Below, in pieces: positions 24,352-33,151 of a DNA stretch of 64,000 nucleotides. Both the position numbers and the translations under genes were made by a program. Every line of letters starts with the position of its first letter. The stretch's first letter is position 1. Origin of the DNA: Persicitalea jodogahamensis (GTDB lineage: Bacteria > Bacteroidota > Bacteroidia > Cytophagales > Spirosomataceae); the NCBI RefSeq assembly GCF_014651615.1, contig NZ_BMXF01000009.1, positions 54,891 to 118,890 on the forward strand, read 5' to 3'. The notes under the pieces were generated by a model that was not told where the DNA came from, did not search any database, and saw only the letters and a program-made list of their open reading frames with translations.

Positions 24352-25416
24352 TCAGAATTTAGATAAGACCTCGGCCAATTGGTCGAGGTCTTCTTTTTTG
24401 TGTTGAGCCGTGATGACCAGGCGCACGATCGGCGGGTCGGTGGGCTTAGGGTAGGAGAAGTGGGAGGTCAGAATTTTCTTCTCAAGAAGATAGGGGTAGA
24501 GCCCTGAATCGCGGCTGCAAAAAACCGGGTAGTTTTCGATATAATTGAGAAGATCCGGGTGTGACAGTTTCTTTGTAAAGTAATGGATATTAGCCATTAA
24601 CTTAGCGTGTGCTTCCTGAAGAACACCATTGATTAGATTCTGCCGGAAAGCATAAAAGTACCCGGGGGCCGCCGGAGAACTACCCGCAAATTTTGGCGAT
24701 TGCCGGATGCTTTGGATAAAATCTTTGTCGCCAAAAAGTACTCCGCCCGGCACACCCAATGCTTTGTTGAGCGAGGCCGTCACGACCGAGCGGACATTTT
24801 TCGTTTGGGGAAGACGCGAAAAAGTACCTTGACCCTCCCGGCTCAGTACTCCCAGTCCGTGTGAATCGTCGACCAGGACAAGGGTCTGGTGAGTATCCGG
24901 TAGTTCGTGCAAGAGATCCAGATTGTATTCTTCCAGCCAGGGGGAGCCGATCGCGTCGGTGCAGATTACGTGCGTCTGCTGCTTGTCACTTTGTTGAATT
25001 TTTTGAATGGTCTGCTGAAGCCACTCCTCCCAAGAATCTCCCTGCGAAACGTAACCTTGTTCCCAAAGTGCAGGATGTACGCGTGGCGCGGAGTGAACCA
25101 TGCCAATCACTTCCAGTTCCGACATCAGCAATTGCCCCGACCACATTCCCGACGAAACTACCAACGCAGCGGGTGCCCCTACAAAAGCCGCCAGCGATGC
25201 CTCCGCTTCTTCGTATATGGCCAACTGCAGACTTCCGTTTCTCGAACTACCATAGTGCGTACCGTATCGCCGAAAACCTTCAGCCAGATGCGCCTGAAAC
25301 TTTTCATTGTACCCCATCCCCAAATAATCCGTCCCGCTGAACCACAAAAATTCCCGCCCATCGGCCAGCGTAACGGTGCGGCCGGGAAGAGATTCCGTAA
25401 GAAATATTTCGGACAT
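24352..25416 (-). CDS. Alpha-oxoamine synthase-like PLP enzyme (BioF-related)
   Basis: 354 residues from the ATG at 25416. A fold-type I PLP enzyme close to 8-amino-7-oxononanoate synthase and 2-amino-3-ketobutyrate CoA ligase. Features are FSGTDYLGMGYN near 26-37, GTHYGSSRNGS at 52-62, VLVDDSHGLGVL with Asp184 and His186, and the Schiff-base lysine Lys218 in TASLNKALGVPGG. These enzymes condense an amino acid with an acyl-CoA, but a true BioF role is not supported by neighbours: there are no biotin genes. It follows the dipeptide epimerase on the same strand after 89 bp. Confidence 0.75.
   Translation of the reverse strand: MSEIFLTESLPGRTVTLADGREFLWFSGTDYLGMGYNEKFQAHLAEGFRRYGTHYGSSRNGSLQLAIYEEAEASLAAFVGAPAALVVSSGMWSGQLLMSELEVIGMVHSAPRVHPALWEQGYVSQGDSWEEWLQQTIQKIQQSDKQQTHVICTDAIGSPWLEEYNLDLLHELPDTHQTLVLVDDSHGLGVLSREGQGTFSRLPQTKNVRSVVTASLNKALGVPGGVLFGDKDFIQSIRQSPKFAGSSPAAPGYFYAFRQNLINGVLQEAHAKLMANIHYFTKKLSHPDLLNYIENYPVFCSRDSGLYPYLLEKKILTSHFSYPKPTDPPIVRLVITAQHKKEDLDQLAEVLSKF
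24365..24400 (+). terminator. Candidate tatC terminator inside the convergent gene's 3' end
   Basis: Arms AAGACCTCG (24365-24373) and CGAGGTCTT (24384-24392), with the inner CCAATTGG extending the stem to about 14 bp, followed by CTTTTTTG. The hairpin lies inside the last codons of the convergent PLP enzyme. Confidence 0.5.
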
Positions 25417-25505
25417 GAAAGAAAAGGGAATAACAGTCAACGGTTAAAAACAATGCGGGTTTCATCCATGCCTATACGTCAACGAATACACAAATCAATG
25501 GCAAT

Positions 25506-26522
25506 TCATCGATCCAGCAATACTGCTCCTGTACCGTTCTCCTCAGCATAAATTACTTTTCCGTAGTCGAAAGTCACGCCCGTGGCGGGATCATTGGAAA
25601 TGAGCAAAGTACCGTCCATGTCGACGTAGTCGAGCAGGGGCAGCAGGTGCGCAATGGCCGAAATGCCCACGCTGCTTTCAGTCATGCATCCGACCATCGT
25701 TTGAAGGCCTAGCTCTCCGGCGCGGGCAATCATCCGGCGGGCCGGGGTTAGGCCACCGCACTTGGTGAGTTTCACGTTGACGCCGTGAAAAAGCCCGGCG
25801 CACAAATCGACGTCGCTTTCCACGATGCAGCTTTCGTCGGCGATGACGGGCAGCGCACTCTCGGCGAAAACCCGCTTCATGCCTTCACGGTCGGCGGCAG
25901 CCAGCGGCTGCTCGATGAATTCTACGCCAAGTGTTTTCAATTCGGGCGCATTTGCGATGGTTTGTTCGGCGGTCCAGGCGCAATTGGCGTCCACCCTGAA
26001 GCGGGCATCGGTGTGTTTTCGCAGCTCGCGGACGATGCGCAGGTCATCCGCAGTGCCTAGTTTTATTTTGTACAAAGGCCAGGGTACTTCGCGCATTTTC
26101 GCCACCATTTTCTCGACGGAATCGATACCAATGGTGTAGTTGGTCAGCGGGTTACGGTCAGGTGAGAGCCCCCAGCTTTCGTATAGCTTTTGACCTTTCT
26201 TCTTGGCAAAAAGATCATGTGCTGCCATGTCGAGGGCGCAAAGGGCGAAGGGGTTTTCCTGCAAGGCAGGATACACCATTTCCCAAAGGTTTTCGGGAGT
26301 ACCCCACACATAACTCTCCACGGATGCCCGTACTTTTTCCAGTGCGAGCTTCATCCCGTCCATCGTGACGCCGTAGTAGTTATTGGTAGTGGCTTCCCCA
26401 AAACCACTAAAATCTCCATCGCTCAATTCTACAATTAAAGTAGGTTGCACATCGCGAGAATCGTGGGCGATGGTGAAGGTGTGTTTTAGAAGAAGGTCTT
26501 TTTCGTGTAGGCTGAGTATCAT
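25506..26522 (-). CDS. L-Ala-D/L-Glu dipeptide epimerase (enolase superfamily)
   Basis: 338 residues. It epimerises dipeptides, typically L-Ala-D-Glu released from murein, so that peptidases can use them. The catalytic set is complete: YKIKLG with Lys152 and Lys154, metal ligands Asp178 (RVDANCAW), Glu204 (FIEQPL) and Asp229 (IADES), and the second base Lys254 (VKLTKCGG). The C-terminal CMTESSVG and DMDG segments help set dipeptide specificity. It probably belongs to a unit with nadK upstream and the oxoamine-synthase-like gene downstream. Confidence 0.9.
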   Translation of the reverse strand: MILSLHEKDLLLKHTFTIAHDSRDVQPTLIVELSDGDFSGFGEATTNNYYGVTMDGMKLALEKVRASVESYVWGTPENLWEMVYPALQENPFALCALDMAAHDLFAKKKGQKLYESWGLSPDRNPLTNYTIGIDSVEKMVAKMREVPWPLYKIKLGTADDLRIVRELRKHTDARFRVDANCAWTAEQTIANAPELKTLGVEFIEQPLAAADREGMKRVFAESALPVIADESCIVESDVDLCAGLFHGVNVKLTKCGGLTPARRMIARAGELGLQTMVGCMTESSVGISAIAHLLPLLDYVDMDGTLLISNDPATGVTFDYGKVIYAEENGTGAVLLDR

Positions 26523-26527
26523 GTTTT

Positions 26528-26643
26528 GGGTTAAACGGTTAAAGGCTAAAAGGGTAAGGGGCTTTTTAAGTTCTGGAGAGCGGATGTTTCACAAATTTGA
26601 GGTCAAAAGAAAACCGAAGAACGCCGTTTGACCTTTTGACCCT
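26528..26643. repeat. Repeat-rich gap with imperfect inverted repeats between epimerase and nadK genes
   Basis: Contains GGGTTAAACGGTTAAAGG (26528-26545), an inverted pair GGTCAAAAG/CTTTTGACC (26601-26609, 26633-26641), and the word AGAACGCCGTTTGAC (26618-26632). The words resemble those of the nrdB-recX repeat at 2222-2322. Confidence 0.5.
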
Positions 26644-26652
26644 TATCCCCCC

Positions 26653-27528
26653 TCAATTCCTCATATCCAGCCCCCACGAAAGTTTGCTCCGCAGGGTATC
26701 GAAAAAATCGTCGTCGGTCATTTTGATGAGACGGGCCGCGAAAGGAGCTTTGCGGACGGTGATTTTTACGCTGGAATCTACCACCTGCGAACGGGCATCC
26801 ATGGACACCATGCAGGTATTGCTGCGGCTTTTAACCTCGAAATTCAGCACTGAACTATCCTGCAATACCAGCGGACGCACGTTGAGGTTATGCGGACTGA
26901 CGGGCGTGAGGATAAAATTTTGGGTGTGCGGCACCAGCACCGGCCCCCCGCAGCTCAGCGAATAGCCCGTTGAGCCCGTGGGCGTGGCCACAATCAGCCC
27001 GTCGGCCCAGTAGGAGTTAAGGAACTCACCGTTGAGGTAGGCGTGGACGGTAATCATCGAAGAGGTATCGGTCTTGGTGATGGTAAAATCATTCAGACCG
27101 AAGTTCTGACCATCGAAAATATCGCGGTCGGCTTCCATTACCAGCATGGCGCGTTCGTCGATGTGGTACTTCCCGCCTTCAAGCGCGGTGATCATGTCGG
27201 CGATTCGCTCGGGAGGTACGGTGGCTAAAAAACCCAACCGCCCCACGTTGATGCCGATTACGGCGGTCTGCCGCGCCCCGACCAGAGACACGGCTTCCAG
27301 CAAAGTACCATCCCCGCCCAAACTAGCCATCAGCCGGGCGTCGAACAGGTCTTTTTCGGAGGTGTACGTACTTTCGGAAGAATGTCGAACTCCTTCTGAA
27401 TCCAGAAATTCCCGGAAAGGCGCAAAAAGCTGCACTTCAATCCGCCGCGCCCGCAACTCGTCGAACATGCCCTGAATGAAGGGACGGGCCGATTCCGAAA
27501 AAGTGCGTCCGTGTACGGCTATTTTCAT
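26653..27528 (-). CDS. nadK: NAD kinase
   Basis: 291 residues from the ATG at 27528 (MKIAVHGRTF); a longer frame to 27678 reaches into the neighbouring promoter and is rejected. It phosphorylates NAD to NADP in the cytoplasm. The signature LGGDGTLLEAV is at 70-80, and the NAD-binding core FGLNDFTITK and ATPTGSTGYSLSCGGP is intact. Length matches bacterial NadK. It is divergent from the PEGA lipoprotein gene. Confidence 0.96.
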   Translation of the reverse strand: MKIAVHGRTFSESARPFIQGMFDELRARRIEVQLFAPFREFLDSEGVRHSSESTYTSEKDLFDARLMASLGGDGTLLEAVSLVGARQTAVIGINVGRLGFLATVPPERIADMITALEGGKYHIDERAMLVMEADRDIFDGQNFGLNDFTITKTDTSSMITVHAYLNGEFLNSYWADGLIVATPTGSTGYSLSCGGPVLVPHTQNFILTPVSPHNLNVRPLVLQDSSVLNFEVKSRSNTCMVSMDARSQVVDSSVKITVRKAPFAARLIKMTDDDFFDTLRSKLSWGLDMRN

Positions 27529-27753
27529 GCGAGCAAATGGATAGGGGAGTAGTTCGGGGCCGAAAGATAAGGCGATGGCCGTGATTTTCAAATTATAGAC
27601 GAACCGGAGCGGACCTTGAAATAATTTCGTTTTGCGTAGGGGAAAAAAGATTTTGGCATGTCTATCTGCACAAGTCAATTTACTTTGAAATATTTATTGT
27701 CTCGATCAGGCTTGAAAAACTCTCTCTATTGTCCACCTCCAATCCATTACCCG

Positions 27754-28263
27754 ATGAAAACCTCAAAATCCGCTACTCAGGCCACAACACTGCTTCTGGC
27801 TGCCTCAATTCTGTTTTCGAGCTGTGCCAGTACTACCATGATTCGCTCCAACCCCAGTGGTGCCAAAGTGTATCTCAATGGTGAGCCCGTTGGAACTACC
27901 CCTTATCCGCACCGCGATACCAAAATCGTTGGTAGTACTACGACCGTCCGACTGGAAAAAGAAGGATATGCGCCTTTTGAAACCGCCTTTTCCCGAAACG
28001 AAGAAGCTGACGTCGGCGCCATCATCGGCGGAGTTTTCTTCATCTTTCCTTTCCTATGGACGATGAAGTACAAGCCGACGCACACCTATGACCTGCAAGG
28101 CGGCTTCGGCACTGACCAGAATACATTAATGCCTCAGACGCAACCCGCCATGACGCCTTTCATGGCCGACCAACTCCGCGAGTTGAAGCAACTGCTCGAC
28201 GAGAAAGTACTCACGCAGCAGGAATACGAGAAGCAAAAGGCGAAGATTTTGGGAGGGAATTGA
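27754..28263 (+). CDS. PEGA-domain lipoprotein with SHOCT-like tail
   Basis: 169 residues from the ATG at 27754, chosen because it gives a clean lipoprotein signal (ASILFSSC). A PEGA domain follows (TMIRSNPSGAKVYLNGEPVG TTPY region), a beta-rich module often found in surface and cell-envelope proteins. Then comes a hydrophobic segment IIGGVFFIFPFLW and a C-terminal helix (LRELKQLLDEKVLTQQEYEK) of the SHOCT type. A structural envelope role is likely; no enzyme residues are seen. It stands alone. Confidence 0.8.
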   Translation: MKTSKSATQATTLLLAASILFSSCASTTMIRSNPSGAKVYLNGEPVGTTPYPHRDTKIVGSTTTVRLEKEGYAPFETAFSRNEEADVGAIIGGVFFIFPFLWTMKYKPTHTYDLQGGFGTDQNTLMPQTQPAMTPFMADQLRELKQLLDEKVLTQQEYEKQKAKILGGN

Positions 28264-28410
28264 GCGTGATGGACGCACGGACGCACTTACCAATAATAAT
28301 CTTTGAAATGATTCCAACCGATTAAGGGTTTATTAGGTCTATTGAGTGTTATACCAAATCAGGATCGAGGTAATTCTTTTATCGATAGCCTTACTTCAAA
28401 CAATGAATTC

Positions 28411-28776
28411 ATGAGATTGAGCTCAAAAATTCTGGCGACAATGGCATTCTTATCATTTTTTGTGATGACCAACTGCAAGAAAGACAAGGTTGAAATCACA
28501 GATGGCCTAAAAAAGGTCTTCAATAGCGGGTTTGCTGCCGGAGAAATTGCTGAGTGTAGATATGATGGCATATTGGTTTACACCGCAAGCCCGAATGCTT
28601 ATGATGCTGGAAGTAATATCTATGATAAAAATGGAAATCCAATTGGTACCTGCAATTATGCCTGGGGGTCAGTTGATTCCCTATGCCGTCAATTAAAAGA
28701 CTGTGAAGTAGTTTACCGAGTTAAAGGGTTTTTAACGGGCCAGCCGCCTGTTGACAAATACAAATTGGGTAAGTAA
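28411..28776 (+). CDS. Small lipoprotein of unknown function
   Basis: 121 residues from the ATG at 28411, with a lipoprotein signal ending FFVMTNC. The mature part has four further cysteines (EIAECRYDG, GTCNYAWG, DSLCRQLKDCE) that could form disulfides. The gene is clearly more AT-rich than its neighbours, and its codons differ accordingly, which suggests acquisition. The stop lies 7 bp from the convergent phosphoesterase stop. No family is recognised. Confidence 0.6.
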   Translation: MRLSSKILATMAFLSFFVMTNCKKDKVEITDGLKKVFNSGFAAGEIAECRYDGILVYTASPNAYDAGSNIYDKNGNPIGTCNYAWGSVDSLCRQLKDCEVVYRVKGFLTGQPPVDKYKLGK

Positions 28777-28783
28777 AGTCAAT

Positions 28784-31225
28784 TCAATCATCTTCCTCCT
28801 CCTCAGCCCGCGCCCGTACGAACGCGGATCGTCGTGGCGCGGGCATTTTGCTGTCGAGACCTTTCACGGCTTTCCAGACAATTTCGCTGAACTCCACGTC
28901 GTCGATCGCGTCGGGAACGGCCAGGTTCAGCTCACCCGAGCGGATGGAATGCTTGTTGACGGCGACATTCTTTTGGTTGAGATCCACGTTGCTGGGCAGG
29001 GCCGTAAAAGTCTTTGTTTCAGCCTTGGCAGTGAAACTGCGCCAGAGGGGTGTCGCGGCGGCATCGTACTGACTCATCGGCGGCAGACCCAAAATCAGTT
29101 CCATCGTCCGCAACAGCGAGGTGGTGCTGTACATCGTGTGATCCACGTAGTTTCGTTTCACATGTGGACCGATAACCAGCGCTACCGAGCGGTGCGCGTC
29201 CACATGGTCGGGACCATTTTGGGCATCGTCCTCCACCACAAATACCACAGATTCGTTCCAGATGGAGCTTTTGGACAAATGCTCTACAAAACGGCCCAAC
29301 GCCAGGTCATTGTCGGCCACCTGCGCGAAGGGTGTCGGGGCACCGATGCGCAGCCCGGAAGTATGGTCGTTAGAAATGCGCAAGGTGTTGAAGTGCGGTA
29401 CTTTGTTAGCCGCCAACAGGGCATCGAAGTCTTTTTCCCAGGCCGCCACGCGATCCACGTCTTTGTAGCTGAGGTCGTAGCCGCGGTAGTTGGGATCGTA
29501 GTGGCCTTCCAACGCCTTGATGTTTGGCCCGTTATTGGAGACGAATTCGCCATAAGACCGGTAGCTGACGCCTGCCCGCTTACAATAATCCCAGATGAAA
29601 CCATCTTTCGGGTGGGCTGCTTCGCGCGTTCCTTCGTAATCGTAAGTACCACCGCGTCCACCGTAGCTGGTAGGCCAGGTTTTTTCTACAAAATCGGTCG
29701 CATAGCCCGCCATCGACCAGTTATGGCCGTCGGCACTCACCTCGGCATTGACGTAGAAATTGTCCAGTAGCACAAACTCCCGAGCCAGGGCGTGATGATT
29801 AGGCGTTATTTTTTCTGGGAAAAGGCATAGGCTCGAATCGCCGTTGCCTTCGGGCATATCGCCAAATATCTGGTCGTAGGTGCGATTTTCCTTAATGATA
29901 TAGAAAACATACTTAATAGGCGATGATCCGCCCACCTCACCAGGAATGGGGTTACCTTTCTGTCCTTCGCTTACTGTCTCCCTTTCTTTGGTGTAGGGCG
30001 TGTTCTCGTACACCAGCCTTGTGTAGCCCGCCAGAAGGTCTTCATCGGGTTTGTCGATGATGGACAAATTGCCCTGGAATAAACTACCTATATATTCCGC
30101 TTTGGCCCGCTCAGCTCCTGTCATGGTCGGCTGCGGCCCGCCGGGATTCGCCAGCGAAGTGACACCCTTGCCGTTGGCCACGTATATCTTTCCGCCGACT
30201 TCGCGCACCGTAGTTGGATACCAGCCCGTGGGAATGAACCCCAGCGAGCGACTTTCACCCCGATCTGACACGTCGAACACGGCCAAACAATTGTTATCGG
30301 CATTAGCAACGTAGAGTGTATTTTCGTCTTCCGAAAGGGCGAGGCCATTGGGGGTGCTCCCCGCCGGAGCGTCAGGAAAAAGCGAAGTCGTGAGCGTTTC
30401 GATAATTTTTCGGGCGCGTAAGTCAATGACTGATACGGTATTTTCGTTCCCATTAGCTACAAAGAGATATTGGCCATTTTTAGTCAAAACCATATCGTTG
30501 GGATGGCTACCTACGGCTATTTCTCCGGCAACGGCTCGTTTTTGCAAATCGTAAATCAAAACCCGCTCGCCGCCCCACAGCGAAATGAATAACTGCGATT
30601 TGTCGGGCGACAGCACACAGGTGTACGCCTCGGCGGGCAGCGGTTCCCTACGCAGCACCTGCCGTGTCACGGCGTCGCAGGTGTAGAGGGCGCTGTCGTC
30701 CTTGGTGACGACATAGAGGTAGTTGGTAGCGTCGTCGAAGCATAGTCCCGCCGGGGAAACTCTACCCTTAGGCCAAGGTTCGCCCAGCAAAATCTGGCCG
30801 TTTTCACGGAGTTTACCATTGGTATTCTGGTATATTCTGATGAGGTTATCGTTTCCCCCCGAAGCAAAGAGCCGTTTTTCATCGGATGAAAAAGCCAGCC
30901 CTACCCATGATTTGGGTATCTCGATTTCGTCGGCTATCGTTTCCTTTTCACGGTCGATAAGCGTGATGCTTTGCGTCCCCTGCCCGTTGTTGGTAAAGGC
31001 CATCCACCTGCCCGATGAAGAAACCGCGACATTTAGCGGCAAATCACCCAGTGGCAGGCTCTTGCCCGGTGTTGTCAACGACCAACCGTTGGGTAGCATC
31101 ACCCGCCCGGTGCGAAGAGAATTCACGGCGTCGTCTTTTGATCCACTTATTCCTGATTTGCAGGAACTTAAATAAAAAGTTAAAGCAAGTGAAAGAAGAA
31201 TAGATGCCGGGAAATAATTTTTCAT
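28784..31225 (-). CDS. YVTN beta-propeller and alkaline-phosphatase-fold phosphoesterase lipoprotein
   Basis: 813 residues with a lipoprotein signal (LTFYLSSC). Residues of about 50-390 form a YVTN/lactonase-type propeller with repeats such as NGQYLFVANGNENTVSVIDL and EDENTLYVANADNNCLAVFD. Residues of about 420-770 are a phosphoesterase-family domain (YVFYIIKENRTYDQIFGD, FVLLDNFYVNAEVSADGHNW, VVFVVEDDAQNGPDHVDAHR) with Asp, Asn, Thr and His metal ligands. Related proteins hydrolyse phosphate esters or phospholipids at the cell surface. The substrate is unknown. The Glu-rich end is EEEEDD. Confidence 0.88.
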   Translation of the reverse strand: MKNYFPASILLSLALTFYLSSCKSGISGSKDDAVNSLRTGRVMLPNGWSLTTPGKSLPLGDLPLNVAVSSSGRWMAFTNNGQGTQSITLIDREKETIADEIEIPKSWVGLAFSSDEKRLFASGGNDNLIRIYQNTNGKLRENGQILLGEPWPKGRVSPAGLCFDDATNYLYVVTKDDSALYTCDAVTRQVLRREPLPAEAYTCVLSPDKSQLFISLWGGERVLIYDLQKRAVAGEIAVGSHPNDMVLTKNGQYLFVANGNENTVSVIDLRARKIIETLTTSLFPDAPAGSTPNGLALSEDENTLYVANADNNCLAVFDVSDRGESRSLGFIPTGWYPTTVREVGGKIYVANGKGVTSLANPGGPQPTMTGAERAKAEYIGSLFQGNLSIIDKPDEDLLAGYTRLVYENTPYTKERETVSEGQKGNPIPGEVGGSSPIKYVFYIIKENRTYDQIFGDMPEGNGDSSLCLFPEKITPNHHALAREFVLLDNFYVNAEVSADGHNWSMAGYATDFVEKTWPTSYGGRGGTYDYEGTREAAHPKDGFIWDYCKRAGVSYRSYGEFVSNNGPNIKALEGHYDPNYRGYDLSYKDVDRVAAWEKDFDALLAANKVPHFNTLRISNDHTSGLRIGAPTPFAQVADNDLALGRFVEHLSKSSIWNESVVFVVEDDAQNGPDHVDAHRSVALVIGPHVKRNYVDHTMYSTTSLLRTMELILGLPPMSQYDAAATPLWRSFTAKAETKTFTALPSNVDLNQKNVAVNKHSIRSGELNLAVPDAIDDVEFSEIVWKAVKGLDSKMPAPRRSAFVRARAEEEEDD

Positions 31226-31405
31226 GGAAACAGAATTTGAGTTGTCCTGCCATAAAATTACAAACTATGACCCGGAAAAGGCCGCCAAACCGTGTTAACA
31301 ATTTGAGAATTCAGGCTCAATGACTAGTTTTACGGGTACTTTGTCAGAGGTTGAAGCGGATTTTTTCACTCTCAACCCTCAACTTTCAACTTTCAACTGT
31401 AAAAA
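31226..31405. other. Intergenic region with repeated CAAC words
   Basis: 180 bp between divergent phosphoesterase and pdhB genes. Just before pdhB lies a run of near-repeats CTCAACCCTCAACTTTCAAC (31371-31390), similar in wording to intergenic repeats near 57563-57786. No clean promoter box is recognised. Confidence 0.4.
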
Positions 31406-32386
31406 ATGCCCGAAATAGCGTTTAGAGATGCCATAAAAGAGGCGATGTCCGAGGAGATGCGCCGCGACGAGAAAGTGTTTTTGATGGGTGAGGAAGTCGC
31501 CGAATATAATGGGGCTTACAAAGCCAGCCAGGGAATGCTGGATGAGTTCGGGGCGAAAAGGGTGATTGACACCCCCATTGCCGAATTGGGCTTTGCCGGT
31601 ATCGGCGTTGGGGCTGCCTCCAACGGCCTGCGTCCCATCATTGAGTTCATGACATTCAACTTCTCGCTCGTTGCCATCGATCAGATCATCAATAGCGCTG
31701 CCAAGATGCTCTCCATGTCTGCCGGACAGTACAATGTGCCCATTGTGTTCCGGGGCCCAACCGGCAACGCCGGACAGCTCGGAGCGCAGCACTCGCAGAA
31801 CTTCGAAAACTGGTATGCCAATACGCCCGGTCTGAAAGTGGTAGTGCCCGCCAACCCTTATGATGCCAAAGGTCTTTTGAAGTCGTCCATCCGGGATAAC
31901 GATCCGGTTATTTTTATGGAGTCGGAAGTGATGTATGGTGATAAGGGCGAAGTACCGGAGGAGGAATATTTAATTCCTATCGGGAAAGCGGAAGTCAAGA
32001 AGGAAGGCTCGGATGTGACAATCGTTTCATTCGGCAAGATGATCCCGCGGGTAGTACTACCCGCCATCGAAGAGTTGGAAAAGAATGGCATCAGTGCCGA
32101 ATTAGTGGATCTCCGCACAGTTCGTCCCATCGACTACGCCACCGTAGTGGAATCCATCAAGAAAACCAATCGGTGCGTGATCGTGGAGGAAGCCTGGCCG
32201 CTGGCGTCTATCTCTTCCGAGCTGGCCTACCATATCCAGCGCTACGCTTTTGACTACCTCGACGCCCCGGTAATGCGCATCACTAACCGTGACGTACCAC
32301 TGCCCTATGCGCCGACACTGATTGAGGAGATTCTGCCTAACGTGAAGCGGACCCTGGACGCAGTAAATGCAGTGATGTATAAGTAG
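31406..32386 (+). CDS. pdhB: Pyruvate dehydrogenase E1 component, beta subunit
   Basis: 326 residues, the normal length of the E1-beta chain. With E1-alpha it performs the thiamine-diphosphate-dependent decarboxylation of pyruvate (or a branched 2-oxo acid) that feeds acetyl-CoA synthesis. Key segments are FLMGEEVAEYNGAYKASQGM with the Glu that activates the cofactor, DTPIAELGFAGIGVGAASNG, and FRGPTGNAGQLGAQHSQ. The alpha subunit and E2 are not adjacent. Two hairpins follow. Confidence 0.95.
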   Translation: MPEIAFRDAIKEAMSEEMRRDEKVFLMGEEVAEYNGAYKASQGMLDEFGAKRVIDTPIAELGFAGIGVGAASNGLRPIIEFMTFNFSLVAIDQIINSAAKMLSMSAGQYNVPIVFRGPTGNAGQLGAQHSQNFENWYANTPGLKVVVPANPYDAKGLLKSSIRDNDPVIFMESEVMYGDKGEVPEEEYLIPIGKAEVKKEGSDVTIVSFGKMIPRVVLPAIEELEKNGISAELVDLRTVRPIDYATVVESIKKTNRCVIVEEAWPLASISSELAYHIQRYAFDYLDAPVMRITNRDVPLPYAPTLIEEILPNVKRTLDAVNAVMYK

Positions 32387-32405
32387 AGAATAGAAAGATA
32401 AACCC

Positions 32406-32435
32406 ATCTTCCGCAAATAAGAATCTGCGGAAGAT
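32406..32435. terminator. Hairpin after pdhB
   Basis: 10-bp perfect arms ATCTTCCGCA (32406-32415) and TGCGGAAGAT (32426-32435). No pure T-run follows at once; TTTTTAAATT begins about 10 bp later. Confidence 0.5.
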
Positions 32436-32455
32436 TTGGAAAGCTTTTTAAATTA

Positions 32456-32501
32456 AAACAGCGGTCGTTCGAGGGACTTTACCCCAGAGCGACCGCTGTT
32501 T
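32456..32501. terminator. Shared hairpin between pdhB and dps
   Basis: 12-bp perfect arms AAACAGCGGTCG (32456-32467) and CGACCGCTGTTT (32490-32501) with a 22-nt loop, between convergent genes. Confidence 0.6.
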
Positions 32502-32535
32502 ATATGCGAGCCTTTTCGGATCGAACAACTACCCA

Positions 32536-33042
32536 TTACTTCTTCGTGCGCGTAGTCTCGAACAGGAACCAAGTCCGGCGCTCAGTGGCGTCTACATACT
32601 CTTCCAACAAGCTGGCGGTAGCCACGTCGTCGGCGTCATCGCACAGACCGTGGGTCTCACGCAGCTTCTTGCCCATTTTCTTGTTTTCATCAATTAGCTC
32701 TTTAAGCATGTCCTGCGCGCTAACGAAATCTTCGTCATTATCCTTTACGGTTTGTAGCTGAGCAATATGTCCTACTGAACGAATGGTATCGTAGCCCAGT
32801 TTCCGCACTCGCTCTGCCAACGGATCGATGGTGGCCAGAATTTGAGCAGCTTGTTCATCAAGCAGCAGATGGTAATCGCGGAAATGCGGCCCGGACATGT
32901 GCCAGTGAAAATTCTTGGTTTTAATGTACAGCGCGAAGGCGTCGGCCACCAAACCATTAACGGATTCCGCTACCTTTTTGCGGGCAGCTTCTTTCAGATC
33001 AGAAGGGGTGTCGAGTTCAGCGACAGATTTTATAGAGTCCAT
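32536..33042 (-). CDS. dps: Dps-family ferritin-like DNA protection protein
   Basis: 168 residues. A dodecameric iron-storage protein that oxidises Fe(II) and shields DNA in starvation or oxidative stress. The inter-subunit ferroxidase ligands are visible: His46 (NFHWHMSG), His58 and Asp62 (RDYHLLLDEQ), and Asp73 and Glu77 (TIDPLAER). The N-terminus is short and the C-terminus ends TRTKK, so DNA binding may rely on the Lys/Arg tails. It is the third ferritin-like gene in the window and the only cytoplasmic one. Confidence 0.95.
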   Translation of the reverse strand: MDSIKSVAELDTPSDLKEAARKKVAESVNGLVADAFALYIKTKNFHWHMSGPHFRDYHLLLDEQAAQILATIDPLAERVRKLGYDTIRSVGHIAQLQTVKDNDEDFVSAQDMLKELIDENKKMGKKLRETHGLCDDADDVATASLLEEYVDATERRTWFLFETTRTKK

Positions 33043-33151
33043 GTTGGGTTTATTTTATATGATTTATACTTAACAATATTAATTATGTTAGCGTAAAAAC
33101 TGTGCCATCACACTTTTGTTCTTATTTTTTACCCAATAGGTTTTTCACCCC

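Noticed and set aside
28751..29770. 339-codon plus-strand frame opposite the phosphoesterase gene
   Set aside because: Overlaps two real genes in antisense and shows no domain pattern.
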